Positions 42,921 through 51,965 of a stretch of DNA of 64,000 nucleotides are shown piece after piece. This DNA comes from Sphingomonas sp. Root720 (GTDB lineage: Bacteria > Pseudomonadota > Alphaproteobacteria > Sphingomonadales > Sphingomonadaceae): positions 287,042 through 351,041 of the forward strand of contig NZ_LMID01000013.1 of assembly GCF_001428605.1 (NCBI RefSeq), written 5' to 3'. The notes beneath the pieces are model-generated. The model searched no databases. It saw only the letters and a list, made by a program, of their open reading frames with translations, and was not told the DNA's origin. The translations under genes were made by a program, and so were the position numbers. The number at the start of each line of letters is the position of its first letter. The stretch's first letter is position 1.

Positions 42921-42950
42921 AGAACCGCCCCCCTTCGCCATCCCCTGCCC

Positions 42951-45089
42951 TCACTTCGCCAGCGCCATCCCCGTCCAATAGCCCATGAAGGCCCAGAGAT
43001 CGGCATATTCGTCGATGATCTTATCGGTCGGCTTGCCCGACCCGTGACCGGCGCGGGTCTCGATGCGGATCAGGTGCGGCTTGGCCCCGATCTGCGCCGC
43101 CTGCAAAGCGGCGGCATATTTGAAGCTGTGCCCAGGCACGACGCGGTCGTCGGTATCGGCGGTCGTCACCATGATCGCCGGATAATCGCTGCCCGCCCTG
43201 ATGTTGTGATAGGGCGAATAGGCGCGCAGCACCCGGAAATCGGCTTCCTTGCCCGGATCGCCATAATCGTCGACCCAGTAGCGCCCGGCGGTGAAACGGT
43301 TGAAGCGCAGCATGTCCATCACGCCCACCGCCGGATTGGCGGCGGCGAACAGGTCCGGCCGCTGGTTGACCACCGCGCCGATCAGCAGGCCGCCGTTCGA
43401 CCGGCCCATCGCCGCCAGGCGCCCCTTGGCGCTGATCCCGCTGGAAATCAGATATTCGCCGGCCGAGATGAAATCGTCGAACACGTTCTGCTTGCGCGCG
43501 AGGCGGCCGGCATCGTGCCAGACCTTGCCATATTCGCCGCCGCCGCGAAGATTGGCGACGGCGTAGACGCCACCCATCTCCATCCAGTCGAGGATCGCGG
43601 GTGAGAAGCCCGGCGTCATCGAGATGTTGAAGCCGCCATAGCCGTAGAGCAAGGCCGGCGCGCCCGGCCCGGTCGACTTCTTGCGCGCGACGAACATGGG
43701 AATCTCGGTGCCATCCTTCGACCGATAGAATTGCTGGTCGACGATATAGTCGGCCGGGTCGAAGGAGAGCTCCGGCTTGATGAACTCCTCCATTTTCCGG
43801 GTCGCGCTGTTGTAGCGGTAGATGGTCGAGGGCGTCGCGAAGCTGGAGAAGCTGAAGAAAGTTTCGGGATCGCCGGTGCGCCCGCCGAAGCCCGCCCCGG
43901 TTCCGATATCGGGCAGGTTGATCGGACCGACCAGCTGGCCGGTAAGCTCGAACAGCTGCGCCTCGGTCTTGGCATCGCCCAGATAGGCGAGAATCAGCCG
44001 GCTCCCGACCAACGAGACGCCGACCAGCGTGTCGGCGGTCTGGGGGATGATCTCGACCGGCTTCGGCTTCTTCTCCGCCGCGTCGAGCACCACCACCCGC
44101 TGGCGTGGCGCCTTCAGGTTGGTGCGGAAATAGAGCTTGCTGCCGACGCTGCCCGCCAGTGCCCATTCGTTGGTGAAACCGGTGACCAGCTTGCGCGGCC
44201 TGGCATTGGGTTCCGCCAGATCGAACAGGGTCAGCTCGTAGCGCTCGTCGGTGCCTTCGCTCGACGTGACCAGCGCATAGCGGCCGTCCTGGGTCGTCTC
44301 CAGGCTGTGGTTCAGCCGCGGCCGGCCAGGCGTCGCGTAGAGCAGCCTGTCCTCGGACTGCGGCGTCCCGATCCTGTGATAATAAACCTGGTGGTTGAGG
44401 TTGAGCTGCTGGAAGGCCTCGCCGTTCTTGGGGGCGGGGAAACGCGAATAATAGAAGCCCCGGCCGTCGCCATCCCAGGCGAGATCCGAGAACTTCACCC
44501 ATTTGATCTCGTCGTCCAGCGCCTTGCCCGTCGCGACGTCGATGACGCGCAGCGTGCGCCAGTCGCTGCCGCCGTCCTGGATCGAATAGAGCAGCAGGTC
44601 GCCATTGTTCGACGGGCGCCATTCGTCGAGCGCGGTCGCTCCGTCCCTGGCCCAACGGTTCGGATCGAGCAGCTCGCGCTGCTTGCCGTCGAGCCCGTCG
44701 CGGACCAGCAGCACCGACTGGTTCTGCAGGCCGCTGTTATAGGTGTAGAAATAGCGGCCGCCGCGCTTCCGGGGCACCCCGTAGCGCTCGTAATTCCACA
44801 GCGTCTCCAAGCGCTTGCGGATCGCGTCCCGGCTGGGAAGTGCCGCGAGATAGGTCTCGGTGACCTTGTTTTCCGCATCGACCCACTTCGCGACCTCACC
44901 GTCCTCGCGAACGTCATTCTCCAGCCAGCGATAGGGATCTGCGATCGCCTCGCCGAACTGATCCTCGACGAGGCCGTCGCGGCGGGTTTCGGGGTAGGCT
45001 TGCAATTTGGGACCTTCGGCGAACAAGGGCACGGTGGTGCTCATCGAGAGAAGACAGGCTGTGGCGGCACGCAACACCATCGACGACAT
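42951..45089 (-). CDS. Prolyl oligopeptidase family serine peptidase (S9A)
   Basis: A 712-residue exported peptidase that cuts after proline in short peptides. A signal peptide precedes FAEGPKLQAYPETRRDG, a seven-bladed propeller spans about residues 90-430, and the alpha/beta-hydrolase domain has Ser in GRSNGGLL near 560, Asp in TADTDDRV near 640 and His in RAGHGSGK near 680. The ATG at 45089 follows GGAGGGG with ten bases spacing; the frame is open upstream into the rplQ region but that part is not protein-like. Periplasmic location is inferred from the leader. Confidence 0.92.
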   Translation of the reverse strand: MSSMVLRAATACLLSMSTTVPLFAEGPKLQAYPETRRDGLVEDQFGEAIADPYRWLENDVREDGEVAKWVDAENKVTETYLAALPSRDAIRKRLETLWNYERYGVPRKRGGRYFYTYNSGLQNQSVLLVRDGLDGKQRELLDPNRWARDGATALDEWRPSNNGDLLLYSIQDGGSDWRTLRVIDVATGKALDDEIKWVKFSDLAWDGDGRGFYYSRFPAPKNGEAFQQLNLNHQVYYHRIGTPQSEDRLLYATPGRPRLNHSLETTQDGRYALVTSSEGTDERYELTLFDLAEPNARPRKLVTGFTNEWALAGSVGSKLYFRTNLKAPRQRVVVLDAAEKKPKPVEIIPQTADTLVGVSLVGSRLILAYLGDAKTEAQLFELTGQLVGPINLPDIGTGAGFGGRTGDPETFFSFSSFATPSTIYRYNSATRKMEEFIKPELSFDPADYIVDQQFYRSKDGTEIPMFVARKKSTGPGAPALLYGYGGFNISMTPGFSPAILDWMEMGGVYAVANLRGGGEYGKVWHDAGRLARKQNVFDDFISAGEYLISSGISAKGRLAAMGRSNGGLLIGAVVNQRPDLFAAANPAVGVMDMLRFNRFTAGRYWVDDYGDPGKEADFRVLRAYSPYHNIRAGSDYPAIMVTTADTDDRVVPGHSFKYAAALQAAQIGAKPHLIRIETRAGHGSGKPTDKIIDEYADLWAFMGYWTGMALAK

Positions 45090-45111
45090 CAACGCAGATC
45101 CCCTCCGGACA

Positions 45112-45145
45112 CGAAAAGAGCCGCGAGCGTAACGCCCGCGGCTCT
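45112..45145 (-). terminator. Intrinsic terminator of the alpha (rplQ) operon
   Basis: On the minus strand a perfect 9-base-pair stem (AGAGCCGCG with CGCGGCTCT, 45117-45145) with an 11-base loop is followed by TTT. It lies 54 bases after the rplQ stop and 23 bases before the peptidase start, and closes the ribosomal superoperon. Confidence 0.8.
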
Positions 45146-45198
45146 CTTTGCAACGACTTGCGGGAGTCCATCCACTCCGCAATGGAGCGGAGGACGGA

Positions 45199-45621
45199 TC
45201 AGGCCGCTTCGGCCTCGTCCTCGTCGCTCGCGACCGGACCCGAATCCTGGCCCTTGGCCGAGACGTCACGGTCGACGAACTCGATGATCGCCATCGAAGC
45301 TGCGTCCGACGCGCGGATGCCGGCCTTGACGATGCGGGTGTAGCCGCCGTTGCGCGAGGCATAACGCTCGGCCAGCACCTCGAACAGCTTCTTCAGCTGG
45401 GTATCGTCCTGGAGGCGCGCATGGGCGAGACGGCGATTGGCGAGACCGCCCTTCTTGGCCAGCGTGATCAGCTTCTCGACATAGGGGCGAAGCTCCTTCG
45501 CCTTGGCGAGCGTGGTCAGGATCTGCTCGTGCTTGACGAGCGCCGCCGACTGATTGCGGAACAGGGCGGCCCGATGGGAAGCGGTCCGCTGAAGCTTACG
45601 ACCGCCGACGCGATGGCGCAT
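45199..45621 (-). CDS. rplQ: 50S ribosomal protein L17
   Basis: A 140-residue large-subunit protein. [17 protein letters not shown] at the start and [15 protein letters not shown] near the end are diagnostic. Beyond the usual core (about 117 residues) it has an acidic tail ([14 protein letters not shown]) common in alphaproteobacteria. It is the last gene of the alpha operon, 147 bases after rpoA, a gap that holds a hairpin. Confidence 0.97.
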   Translation of the reverse strand: MRHRVGGRKLQRTASHRAALFRNQSAALVKHEQILTTLAKAKELRPYVEKLITLAKKGGLANRRLAHARLQDDTQLKKLFEVLAERYASRNGGYTRIVKAGIRASDAASMAIIEFVDRDVSAKGQDSGPVASDEDEAEAA

Positions 45622-45731
45622 GGTGTTTTCCTTCGTTTGTCAGGGGGCCGTTCAAGGTACCCCAAGCCAGGCGGCAGTCGAGGGCGCCGCCCTTTCCCTT
45701 TCTGCTTCTATCCCGCCTGACGGCGGGTTCC

Positions 45732-45759
45732 GCCCTCTCCCGCGAAAGCGAGAGAGGGC
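45732..45759 (-). promoter_or_regulatory. Intercistronic hairpin between rpoA and rplQ
   Basis: Perfect 8-base arms (GCCCTCTC at 45732-45739, GAGAGGGC at 45752-45759) that can extend inward with CGC/GCG pairs. A second palindrome, CCCGCC with GGCGGG, lies immediately beside it at about 45714-45727. There is no U-run, so RNA stability or processing is more likely than termination. Confidence 0.55.
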
Positions 45760-45768
45760 AAAACAGGA

Positions 45769-46830
45769 TCAGAATTCCTGTTCGAGCTTCTTGGCCATTT
45801 CCTCGATGTTCTCCGGCGGCCAGCCCGGGATTTCCATCCCCAGGCGCAGACCCATCGAAGCGAGGACTTCCTTGATCTCGTTGAGCGACTTGCGGCCGAA
45901 GTTCGGCGTGCGCAGCATCTCGGCCTCGGTCTTCTGGACCAGGTCGCCGATGTAGATGATGTTGTCGTTCTTGAGGCAGTTGGCCGAACGGACCGAAAGC
46001 TCGAGCTCGTCGACCTTCTTGAGGAGGTAGCGGTTGAGCTGGTTGGCATCGCCTTCCGGCTCGCCCGCGCCGCCGGCGGCGGCCGCGCCGCCCGAGGCCG
46101 GCGCCGAGATCGCCATGCCGTCGTCGAAGTGGACGAAGAGCTGGAGTTGATCCTGCAGGATGCGTGCCGAATAGGCGAGCGCGTCTTCCGGCGTCACGGT
46201 GCCGTCGGTCTCGATCGTCAGGGTCAGCTTGTCATAGTCGAGCTCCTGCCCGACGCGGGTGTTCTCGACCTTGTAGGCGACCTGACGAACCGGCGAGTAG
46301 AGCGCATCCACCGGGATCAGGCCGATCGGGGCGTCGACCGGGCGGTTGGCCGCGGCGGTGACATAGCCCTTGCCGACATCGGCGGTCAGTTCCATGTTCA
46401 GCGTCGCGCCATCGTCGAGGTGGCAGATCACCAGGTCGGTGTTCATGACCTCGATGTCGCCCGAAGCCGCGATCATGCCCGCGGTGACTTCGGCCGGGCC
46501 GGTCGCCGACAGCTGGAGCCGGCGCGGTCCGTCGCCCTGCATGCGCAGCGCGATCTGCTTGACGTTGAGAACGATATCGGTGACGTCCTCGCGGACGCCT
46601 GCGAGGCTCGAGAACTCGTGAAGCACATTCTCGATCTTGATCGACGTGACGGCGGCGCCCTGCAGCGAGGACAGCAGCACGCGGCGCAGCGAGTTGCCGA
46701 GCGTCAGGCCGAAGCCGCGCTCCAGCGGCTCGGCAACGAAGGTCGCCTTGCGCTTGCCGTCGCCGCCCGACTTCTTTTCGAGGCCGTTCGGCTTCTTGAG
46801 TTCCTGCCAGTTCTTTGCGTTGACAGCCAC
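45769..46830 (-). CDS. rpoA: RNA polymerase alpha subunit
   Basis: A 353-residue subunit that nucleates RNA polymerase assembly. The N-terminal dimerisation domain (residues about 20-235) contains [20 protein letters not shown] and the C-terminal DNA-binding domain (about 265-340) contains [20 protein letters not shown]. The interdomain linker is an Ala/Gly-rich stretch ([16 protein letters not shown]) slightly longer than in E. coli. It follows rpsK after an 82-base gap with a hairpin. Confidence 0.98.
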   Translation of the reverse strand: MAVNAKNWQELKKPNGLEKKSGGDGKRKATFVAEPLERGFGLTLGNSLRRVLLSSLQGAAVTSIKIENVLHEFSSLAGVREDVTDIVLNVKQIALRMQGDGPRRLQLSATGPAEVTAGMIAASGDIEVMNTDLVICHLDDGATLNMELTADVGKGYVTAAANRPVDAPIGLIPVDALYSPVRQVAYKVENTRVGQELDYDKLTLTIETDGTVTPEDALAYSARILQDQLQLFVHFDDGMAISAPASGGAAAAGGAGEPEGDANQLNRYLLKKVDELELSVRSANCLKNDNIIYIGDLVQKTEAEMLRTPNFGRKSLNEIKEVLASMGLRLGMEIPGWPPENIEEMAKKLEQEF

Positions 46831-46875
46831 TGTGTTCCCCTTGGGGTATGGCAGGCGCGGGAGGCAACCTGCCGG

Positions 46876-46904
46876 AAAAACGGAGAGCGGGGGCCGAAGC
46901 CCCC
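46876..46904 (-). promoter_or_regulatory. UUCG-loop hairpin between rpsK and rpoA
   Basis: On the minus strand GGGGGC-TTCG-GCCCCC (46889-46904) forms a 6-base-pair stem closed by the very stable cUUCGg tetraloop, followed eight bases later by five T (46876-46880). The U-run is too far for classic termination, so it may pause polymerase or protect mRNA ends and so set the rpoA to rpsK ratio. Confidence 0.55.
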
Positions 46905-46912
46905 AAGCCGGA

Positions 46913-47302
46913 TCAGACGCGGCGGCGCTTGGACGGACGAACGCCGTTATGCGGGATCGGCGTCACGTCACGGATCGACGTGATGTGGAAACCGACCGCC
47001 TGCAGGGCGCGCAGGGCCGACTCGCGGCCCGACCCGGGACCCTTGACCTCGACCTCGAGCGTGCGGACACCGTGCTCGGCGGCCTTCTTGCCGGCGTCCT
47101 CGGCGGCGACCTGGGCGGCATAGGGAGTCGACTTGCGGCTGCCCTTGAAGCCCATCATGCCAGCCGACGACCAGGCAATCGCATTGCCCTGCGCATCGGT
47201 GATCGTGATCATCGTGTTGTTGAAGCTGGCGTTCACATGCGCGACGCCGGCGGTGATGTTCTTGCGCTCGCGACGGCGAATGCGCTGAGGTTCACGTGCC
47301 AT
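46913..47302 (-). CDS. rpsK: 30S ribosomal protein S11
   Basis: A 129-residue platform protein of the small subunit. The segment [18 protein letters not shown] near the start and the C-terminal [16 protein letters not shown] are diagnostic; length matches the family. It follows rpsM after 62 bases containing an imperfect hairpin and precedes rpoA, the standard alpha-operon order. Confidence 0.98.
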   Translation of the reverse strand: MAREPQRIRRRERKNITAGVAHVNASFNNTMITITDAQGNAIAWSSAGMMGFKGSRKSTPYAAQVAAEDAGKKAAEHGVRTLEVEVKGPGSGRESALRALQAVGFHITSIRDVTPIPHNGVRPSKRRRV

Positions 47303-47364
47303 CTTATCCGTTTCCTACATGAAGGAGCGAACGCCGGAGCCGTTGGGCCCGGCGCTCAAGCCCA

Positions 47365-47733
47365 TTACTTCTTCTTACCAGCGATCGGCTTGGCCTTGCC
47401 CTTGCGGGTGCGCGCATTGGTGTGCGTGCGCTGGCCACGGACCGGCAAGCCCTTGCGATGGCGCAGGCCGCGATAGCAGGCCAGGTCCATCAGGCGCTTG
47501 ATGTTCATCGCCACCTGGCGGCGAAGATCGCCTTCCACGGTGTAGCCGGCATCGATCGCTTCGCGGATCTGCAGGACTTCCTGATCGCTCAGGTCCTGGA
47601 CGCGGCGCTGCGGCTCGATGCCCAGCTTGGTGGTGATTTCCTTGGCCTTGGCCGGGCCAATGCCGTGAATGTAGGTCAACGCGATTTCGACGCGCTTGTT
47701 GGTCGGGATATTGACACCCGCAATACGTGCCAC
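47365..47733 (-). CDS. rpsM: 30S ribosomal protein S13
   Basis: A 122-residue head protein of the small subunit that contacts tRNA and the large subunit. It begins [19 protein letters not shown], has [18 protein letters not shown] near residue 85-102 and ends in a basic Lys-rich tail. The GTG start at 47733 with GGAG nine bases upstream gives the family length; the frame continues upstream only as noncoding sequence. Here it is the first gene of its unit, because the usual neighbour adk is over 4 kb away. Confidence 0.97.
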   Translation of the reverse strand: MARIAGVNIPTNKRVEIALTYIHGIGPAKAKEITTKLGIEPQRRVQDLSDQEVLQIREAIDAGYTVEGDLRRQVAMNIKRLMDLACYRGLRHRKGLPVRGQRTHTNARTRKGKAKPIAGKKK

Positions 47734-47880
47734 TGTGCTATTCTCCTGCTCCACGGGGCGGTTGGCATGCCGCCCCATCTCGACGCTCACCCCGTCGGAC
47801 CGGGGCCGCCTCCCACCACGCAAGAAGCACGGCACGCGCACGAAGCGGCACCGGGCGGAGCGGCATGGGAACGGGCGTCA

Positions 47881-47917
47881 CTAATAGGCGCGACCCTGAC
47901 TGTCAAGCGCCTGTCAA
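47881..47917 (-). promoter_or_regulatory. Candidate promoter of the rpsM-rpsK-rpoA-rplQ unit
   Basis: On the minus strand two TTGACA hexamers occur 11 bases apart (47917-47912 and 47906-47901), and TATTAG follows 14 bases after the second (47886-47881). The spacing is shorter than the ideal 17, so the exact -10 is uncertain, but the doubled consensus -35 about 150-180 bases before rpsM is striking and suits a gene group cut off from the upstream superoperon. Confidence 0.45.
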
Positions 47918-47976
47918 GCGTGGAGCGACCGGCGCAATAGGCCCGATCGGACGGAGCGATCAAGACGTACATCGCC

Positions 47977-48005
47977 TTGGAGCGGCGGACCGTGCAGCCT
48001 ATAGC
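47977..48005 (+). promoter_or_regulatory. Candidate promoter of the NAD-dependent dehydrogenase gene
   Basis: TTGGAG (47977-47982) and TATAGC (48000-48005) are separated by 17 bases, matching a housekeeping promoter, 26 bases before the ATG at 48032. It is divergent from the candidate rpsM promoter about 60 bases away. Confidence 0.45.
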
Positions 48006-48031
48006 GGTAGGCGGAACGGGGAGGAACGGGC

Positions 48032-48910
48032 ATGCACATCGGTTTCGTCGGGCTCGGGCAGATGGGGGCCGCGATCGCCGCCAACATCCTGAAGGCCGGT
48101 TTCGATCTGACGCTATGGAACCGTTCCGCGGACAAGGCCGCGCCGCTGGTCGCCGCGGGTGCGACACTGGCCGATTCGCCCTGCGCGCTGGCCAGCGGGT
48201 GCGACATCGTTCTCTCGATTCTCGCCGACGATCGCGCGCTGGACGCCGTGCTCGACGGCGAGGACGGGCTGCTCGCCGGCCTTCGGCCGGGGGCGCTCCA
48301 CATATCGATGAGCACGATCGCGGTCGCGACCGCCGAGGCGGTGCGCGACCGCCATGTCGCCCGGGGCCAGCATTTCCTGTCCGCTCCGGTGTTCGGCCGC
48401 CCCGATGCGGCCGCCGCCGGAAAGCTGTCGGTCGTCGCGGCCGGGGACGCCGCCGACATCGATCGTGCCGAGCCGCTGTTGCGGGCGATCGGCCACAAGC
48501 TGTTCCGCGTCGGCGACGATCCGCCGGCGGCCAACCTGATCAAGCTGTGCGGCAATTTCATGCTGATGGCTGCGGTCGAGGCGATGGCGGAGGCGATGAC
48601 GCTGGCGGAAAAGGGCGGCGCCGGCGGGACAACGCTGCTGGAAGTGATGACGAACACGCTGTTCGATGCGCTCGCCTATCGCAATTACGGGCCGATGCTC
48701 GCCGAGCGACGCTTCCACCCGGCGGGCTTTCCGGCAGCGTTGGGCCTGAAGGACATGCGGCTGGTCGGCGCCGCGGCGGAGGACAGCCGGGTGCCGATGC
48801 CGCTGCTCAGCCTGTTGCGCGATCGCCTGGTCGAAACCATCGCCAAGGAAGGCGAGGATATCGACTGGTCGGGGATCGGGCTGACCGTCGCCAAGAATGC
48901 GGGCCTCTGA
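48032..48910 (+). CDS. NAD(P)-dependent beta-hydroxyacid dehydrogenase family protein
   Basis: A 292-residue oxidoreductase of the 3-hydroxyisobutyrate/6-phosphogluconate dehydrogenase fold. The N-terminal GFVGLGQMGAAIA binds the cofactor, LSTI-type substrate loop is represented by HISMSTIAVATAEA near residue 90-103, and the catalytic Lys171 lies in NLIKLCGNFMLMA. A GGGGAGG site precedes the ATG. Closest family members include gamma-hydroxybutyrate and glyoxylate reductases; the substrate here is open. It lies inside the interruption of the ribosomal cluster and is followed by an acyltransferase gene. Confidence 0.86.
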   Translation: MHIGFVGLGQMGAAIAANILKAGFDLTLWNRSADKAAPLVAAGATLADSPCALASGCDIVLSILADDRALDAVLDGEDGLLAGLRPGALHISMSTIAVATAEAVRDRHVARGQHFLSAPVFGRPDAAAAGKLSVVAAGDAADIDRAEPLLRAIGHKLFRVGDDPPAANLIKLCGNFMLMAAVEAMAEAMTLAEKGGAGGTTLLEVMTNTLFDALAYRNYGPMLAERRFHPAGFPAALGLKDMRLVGAAAEDSRVPMPLLSLLRDRLVETIAKEGEDIDWSGIGLTVAKNAGL

Positions 48911-48914
48911 GCGG

Positions 48915-50045
48915 ATGGCGCGACAGCCGCTGGTCCCATCCGACCGCGCCCGCTTCTACCGCAACAATTTCGACGCGATCCGGCTCGCCATGGCGCTGCT
49001 CGTCGTCTTCTCGCACAGCTATGCGCTCCGCCTCGGCGACGAGGCGGCCGAGCCCGTCTCGATCGCCACCAACGGCCATTATAATGCCGGCAATATCGGC
49101 GTCTGGGTCTTCTTCATCGTCAGCGGCTTCCTGATCGCGCACAGCCATGAGCGCGCCTCGTCGCTTGCCAGCTATGCGGTGAAGCGGATCAGGCGCATCT
49201 ATCCGGGCTATCTGGTCGCGACCTCGGTCTGCGCCTTCGTGGTCACGCCGCTGTTCGCACCGCCGGGCTTCGTGCCGACGATCGCCGAGGCGTTCCGCAC
49301 GCTCGGTGCCAATCTGCTGCTCGCCAATCACTTTCCCCTGCCCCACCTGTTCGCGGCCAATCCGATTCCCGCGGTCAACGGTGCGCTGTGGAGCATCAAG
49401 TTCGAGGCGCTCTGCTATGTCGGCGTCGCGCTGCTCGGCATTCTGGCGCTGTCGATGCGGCGTTGGACGGTACCGCTTCTCTACGTCGTGGTGGTGGCGA
49501 TCTGGTGCTGGCTCGATCTCACCGGCCGCAAGCCGGGCGGGCCGAGACTGGTCTACGACGTCATCGGCTGGCCCTATCTCTGGTTCCAGGTGCTGCCCAA
49601 TTTCCTGGCCGGGATGATCGCCTATCTGCACCGCGACCATATACCGCGCTCGACGGCCCTGCTGGTCGTGGGCCTGGCCGCTGCGATGCTGGCTTTCCAC
49701 CTTGGCGGCCGGGGACCCACGGGGATCGTCGCGGCGCATGTGCTGGCGCCTCCGGCCTTGGCCTATCTGGTGTTCTGGTTCGCCTTCCATCCCGGCATCG
49801 ACCTTAGCGGTGCCGCGCGCTACGGCGACTTCTCCTACGGCACCTATCTCTATGCCTTCGTGATCCAGCAGATGCTGGTTGCGACCACCGACCTACCCTT
49901 CCCCCTGTTCGTCCTCGCCTCGATGGCGCTGGCGCTGGCGGCCGGCGTGGCAAGCTGGTGGCTGGTCGAGCGCAATTTCCTCGATCATGGCCGGAAACCC
50001 GCCGAGCATCGGCCCGAAAGGAAGGAGGCGCCCGCTCTTCCCTGA
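48915..50045 (+). CDS. Membrane acyltransferase family 3 (OafA/NodX-like)
   Basis: A 376-residue integral membrane O-acyltransferase with about ten helices. It begins FYRNNFDAIRLAMALLVVFSHS, where the His after VVFS is the family catalytic residue, and has GNIGVWVFFIVSGFLIAHS and LWSIKFEALCYVG as further hallmarks. It probably acetylates a surface sugar. The ATG at 48915 begins four bases after the previous stop; an ATG at 48897 would overlap that gene. The last residues are polar and Lys/Glu-rich. Confidence 0.86.
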   Translation: MARQPLVPSDRARFYRNNFDAIRLAMALLVVFSHSYALRLGDEAAEPVSIATNGHYNAGNIGVWVFFIVSGFLIAHSHERASSLASYAVKRIRRIYPGYLVATSVCAFVVTPLFAPPGFVPTIAEAFRTLGANLLLANHFPLPHLFAANPIPAVNGALWSIKFEALCYVGVALLGILALSMRRWTVPLLYVVVVAIWCWLDLTGRKPGGPRLVYDVIGWPYLWFQVLPNFLAGMIAYLHRDHIPRSTALLVVGLAAAMLAFHLGGRGPTGIVAAHVLAPPALAYLVFWFAFHPGIDLSGAARYGDFSYGTYLYAFVIQQMLVATTDLPFPLFVLASMALALAAGVASWWLVERNFLDHGRKPAEHRPERKEAPALP

Positions 50046-50057
50046 GCGGACGCCTCC
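50024..50057. terminator. Shared terminator between convergent acyltransferase and gdhA genes
   Basis: Arms 50024-50037 and 50044-50057 pair over 14 positions with a single mismatch around a 6-base loop, one of the longest stems in the window. It overlaps the last codons of the acyltransferase gene and lies 28 bases beyond the gdhA stop. Tails on both sides are only moderately T-rich. Confidence 0.65.
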
Positions 50058-50084
50058 TGTCTTCAACCGATCAGGATATGACGA

Positions 50085-51446
50085 TCAGACGACGCCATAG
50101 GCGAGCATCGCGTCGGCCACCTTCTTGAAGCCGGCGATGTTTGCGCCGCGCACATAGTCGATATGATCGCTGCCGGCGACGCCGCCATATTCGACGCAGC
50201 GCGAATGGATGCCCTGCATGATGTCGACGAGCAAGCGCTGCAGCTCTTCTTCCTTCCACGAGATACGCGCCGAGTTCTGGCTCATCTCGAGGCCGGACAC
50301 CGCGACGCCGCCGGCATTGGCGGCCTTGCCCGGCGCGAACAGGATCTGCGCCTTCTTGAAGACATGGGTGCCTTCGAGCGTGGTCGGCATGTTGGCGCCT
50401 TCCGACACCGCGATCACGCCGTTCTTGACCAGCGTCTTGGCCTCCTCCTCGTTCAGCTCGTTCTGTGTCGCGCAGGGGACCGCCACGTCGCAGGGCACGC
50501 CCCAGGGACGCGCGCCGTTGCCGTGGAACTCGGCGCCCTTGAACTCCTGCACATATTCGGAGATGCGGCCGCGGCGCTTATTCTTGAGGTCCTTGACCCA
50601 GTTGACCTTGTCCTGGGTGATGCCTTCCGGATCGTAGATGAAGCCTTCCGAATCCGACAGCGTCAGCACCTTGCCGCCGAGCTGGTTGATCTTCTCGGCC
50701 GCATGCGTCGCGACGTTGCCCGAACCCGAGATGACCGCGTTGAGGCCGACCAGGTCCTTGCCCTTGGTCTTGAGCATCTCGTGCAGGAAATAGACCGCGC
50801 CATAGCCTGTCGCCTCGGTACGGATCAGCGAGCCGCCATATTCGAGACCCTTGCCGGTCAGCACGCCGGTGAACTCGTTGGTCAGGCGCTTGTACTGGCC
50901 GAACATGTAGCCGATTTCGCGGCCACCGACGCCGATGTCGCCGGCGGGGACGTCGACGTCCGCGCCGATATGGCGATAGAGCTCGTTCATGAAGCTCTGG
51001 CAGAAGCGCATGACCTCGTTGGCGCTCTTGCCCTTCGGGTTGAAGTTGGAGCCGCCCTTGCCACCGCCCATCGGCAGGCCGGTGAGCGCGTTCTTGAAGG
51101 TCTGCTCGAAGGCCAGGAATTTGAGCACGCTCTCGGTCACCGACGGGTGAAAGCGGATGCCGCCCTTGTACGGCCCGATCGAATTGTTGTTCTGGACGCG
51201 CCAGCCACGCTGGACGCGGATATTACCCTTGTCGTCTTCCCAGCAGACCCGGAAGCTGATCACCCGATCCGGTTCCGCGATACGGCGGAGGATCTGATAT
51301 TTGTGATACTGCTCCTTGTCGGCGATGAAATCGAAGATGTCCTCGGCGACTTCCTGCACCGCCTGCGCGAACTCAGGCTGACCCGGATTGCGCTTCTTCA
51401 CCCCCTCGACGAACGTCGCGAGATCCACATGATCGGAAACGGCCAT
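50085..51446 (-). CDS. gdhA: NADP-specific glutamate dehydrogenase
   Basis: A 453-residue cytosolic enzyme making glutamate from 2-oxoglutarate and ammonium. PMGGGKGGSNFNPKGKS near residues 125-140 contains substrate-binding Lys residues, DVPAGDIGVGGREIGYM near 165-181 holds the catalytic Asp, and the Rossmann motif ISGSGNVATHAAEKI is near 235-250. Length is that of the hexameric NADP type. The ATG has GGGGA eight bases upstream. It lies in the stretch that separates adk from rpsM, in the same direction as the ribosomal genes but with 206 bases upstream for its own promoter. Confidence 0.97.
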   Translation of the reverse strand: MAVSDHVDLATFVEGVKKRNPGQPEFAQAVQEVAEDIFDFIADKEQYHKYQILRRIAEPDRVISFRVCWEDDKGNIRVQRGWRVQNNNSIGPYKGGIRFHPSVTESVLKFLAFEQTFKNALTGLPMGGGKGGSNFNPKGKSANEVMRFCQSFMNELYRHIGADVDVPAGDIGVGGREIGYMFGQYKRLTNEFTGVLTGKGLEYGGSLIRTEATGYGAVYFLHEMLKTKGKDLVGLNAVISGSGNVATHAAEKINQLGGKVLTLSDSEGFIYDPEGITQDKVNWVKDLKNKRRGRISEYVQEFKGAEFHGNGARPWGVPCDVAVPCATQNELNEEEAKTLVKNGVIAVSEGANMPTTLEGTHVFKKAQILFAPGKAANAGGVAVSGLEMSQNSARISWKEEELQRLLVDIMQGIHSRCVEYGGVAGSDHIDYVRGANIAGFKKVADAMLAYGVV

Positions 51447-51511
51447 AGATTTTTCCCCTGCTCCTCAGACCCGTCCCCGGTATCGCGGGACTCGGCATCC
51501 GTGGCGACAGG

Positions 51512-51531
51512 CATCCCGCGATTCCGGGATG
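51512..51531. repeat. Short palindrome upstream of gdhA
   Basis: CATCCCG (51512-51518) and CGGGATG (51525-51531) pair around a six-base loop, 66 bases before gdhA. It has the same CCGGAATC-type flavour as the palindrome at base 63. A repeat element or operator are both possible. Confidence 0.35.
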
Positions 51532-51652
51532 TGAGCAAGGACTTTTCCTTACGCTCGCGCAGGAGTTTCGGCCAAACCAGCAGCCTGACATCGGGGTGAA
51601 ACGACACTGCCGGAAAAGCGTCGTCGAGCGGCTCCACGCGCCGCTCGCGACG

Positions 51653-51868
51653 CTACCAGTGGCCCCAGAAACTGAGTATCTTGTCGATGGGGGTCAACGG
51701 CGCGCCGAGACCGAGGACCAGGATTACAGCGACGAGGAGCAGAAGCCCGGCCCAGCGCGCGGCCCGCCTCACGAGGCTGACCAATAGTGTCAGCCAGGCA
51801 ATGGTCTCGCGCTGGACGGTTCCAGACCGCCGCCGCCGCCGTCTCCGCCTGACCGGTCGTTGTTCCAT
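51653..51868 (-). CDS. Small basic membrane protein
   Basis: A 71-residue protein with an Arg-rich N-terminus (eight Arg in a row after RPV), then two hydrophobic segments (IAWLTLLVSLV and AGLLLLVAVILVLGLGAP), ending ILSFWGHW. It follows adk by 97 bases on the same strand. The frame is open further upstream, but that part is not protein-like, and the ATG at 51868 gives a clean small protein. It matches no family I know; the prediction would be stronger with homologs. Confidence 0.5.
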   Translation of the reverse strand: MEQRPVRRRRRRRRSGTVQRETIAWLTLLVSLVRRAARWAGLLLLVAVILVLGLGAPLTPIDKILSFWGHW

Positions 51869-51965
51869 GTCCGCGCGACCATGCACGAAATATGGAAAAA
51901 GGCCAAGGCGGTTCAACACCGGGCCGTAACGACCCGCCCGTGCCGGACGCGGCGGCGGACGCCGT

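Noticed and set aside
47881-48005. Direct repeat CTGTCAAGCG as a regulator binding site
   Set aside because: The repeat is explained by two TTGACA promoter hexamers on the minus strand; I see no independent evidence for an operator.
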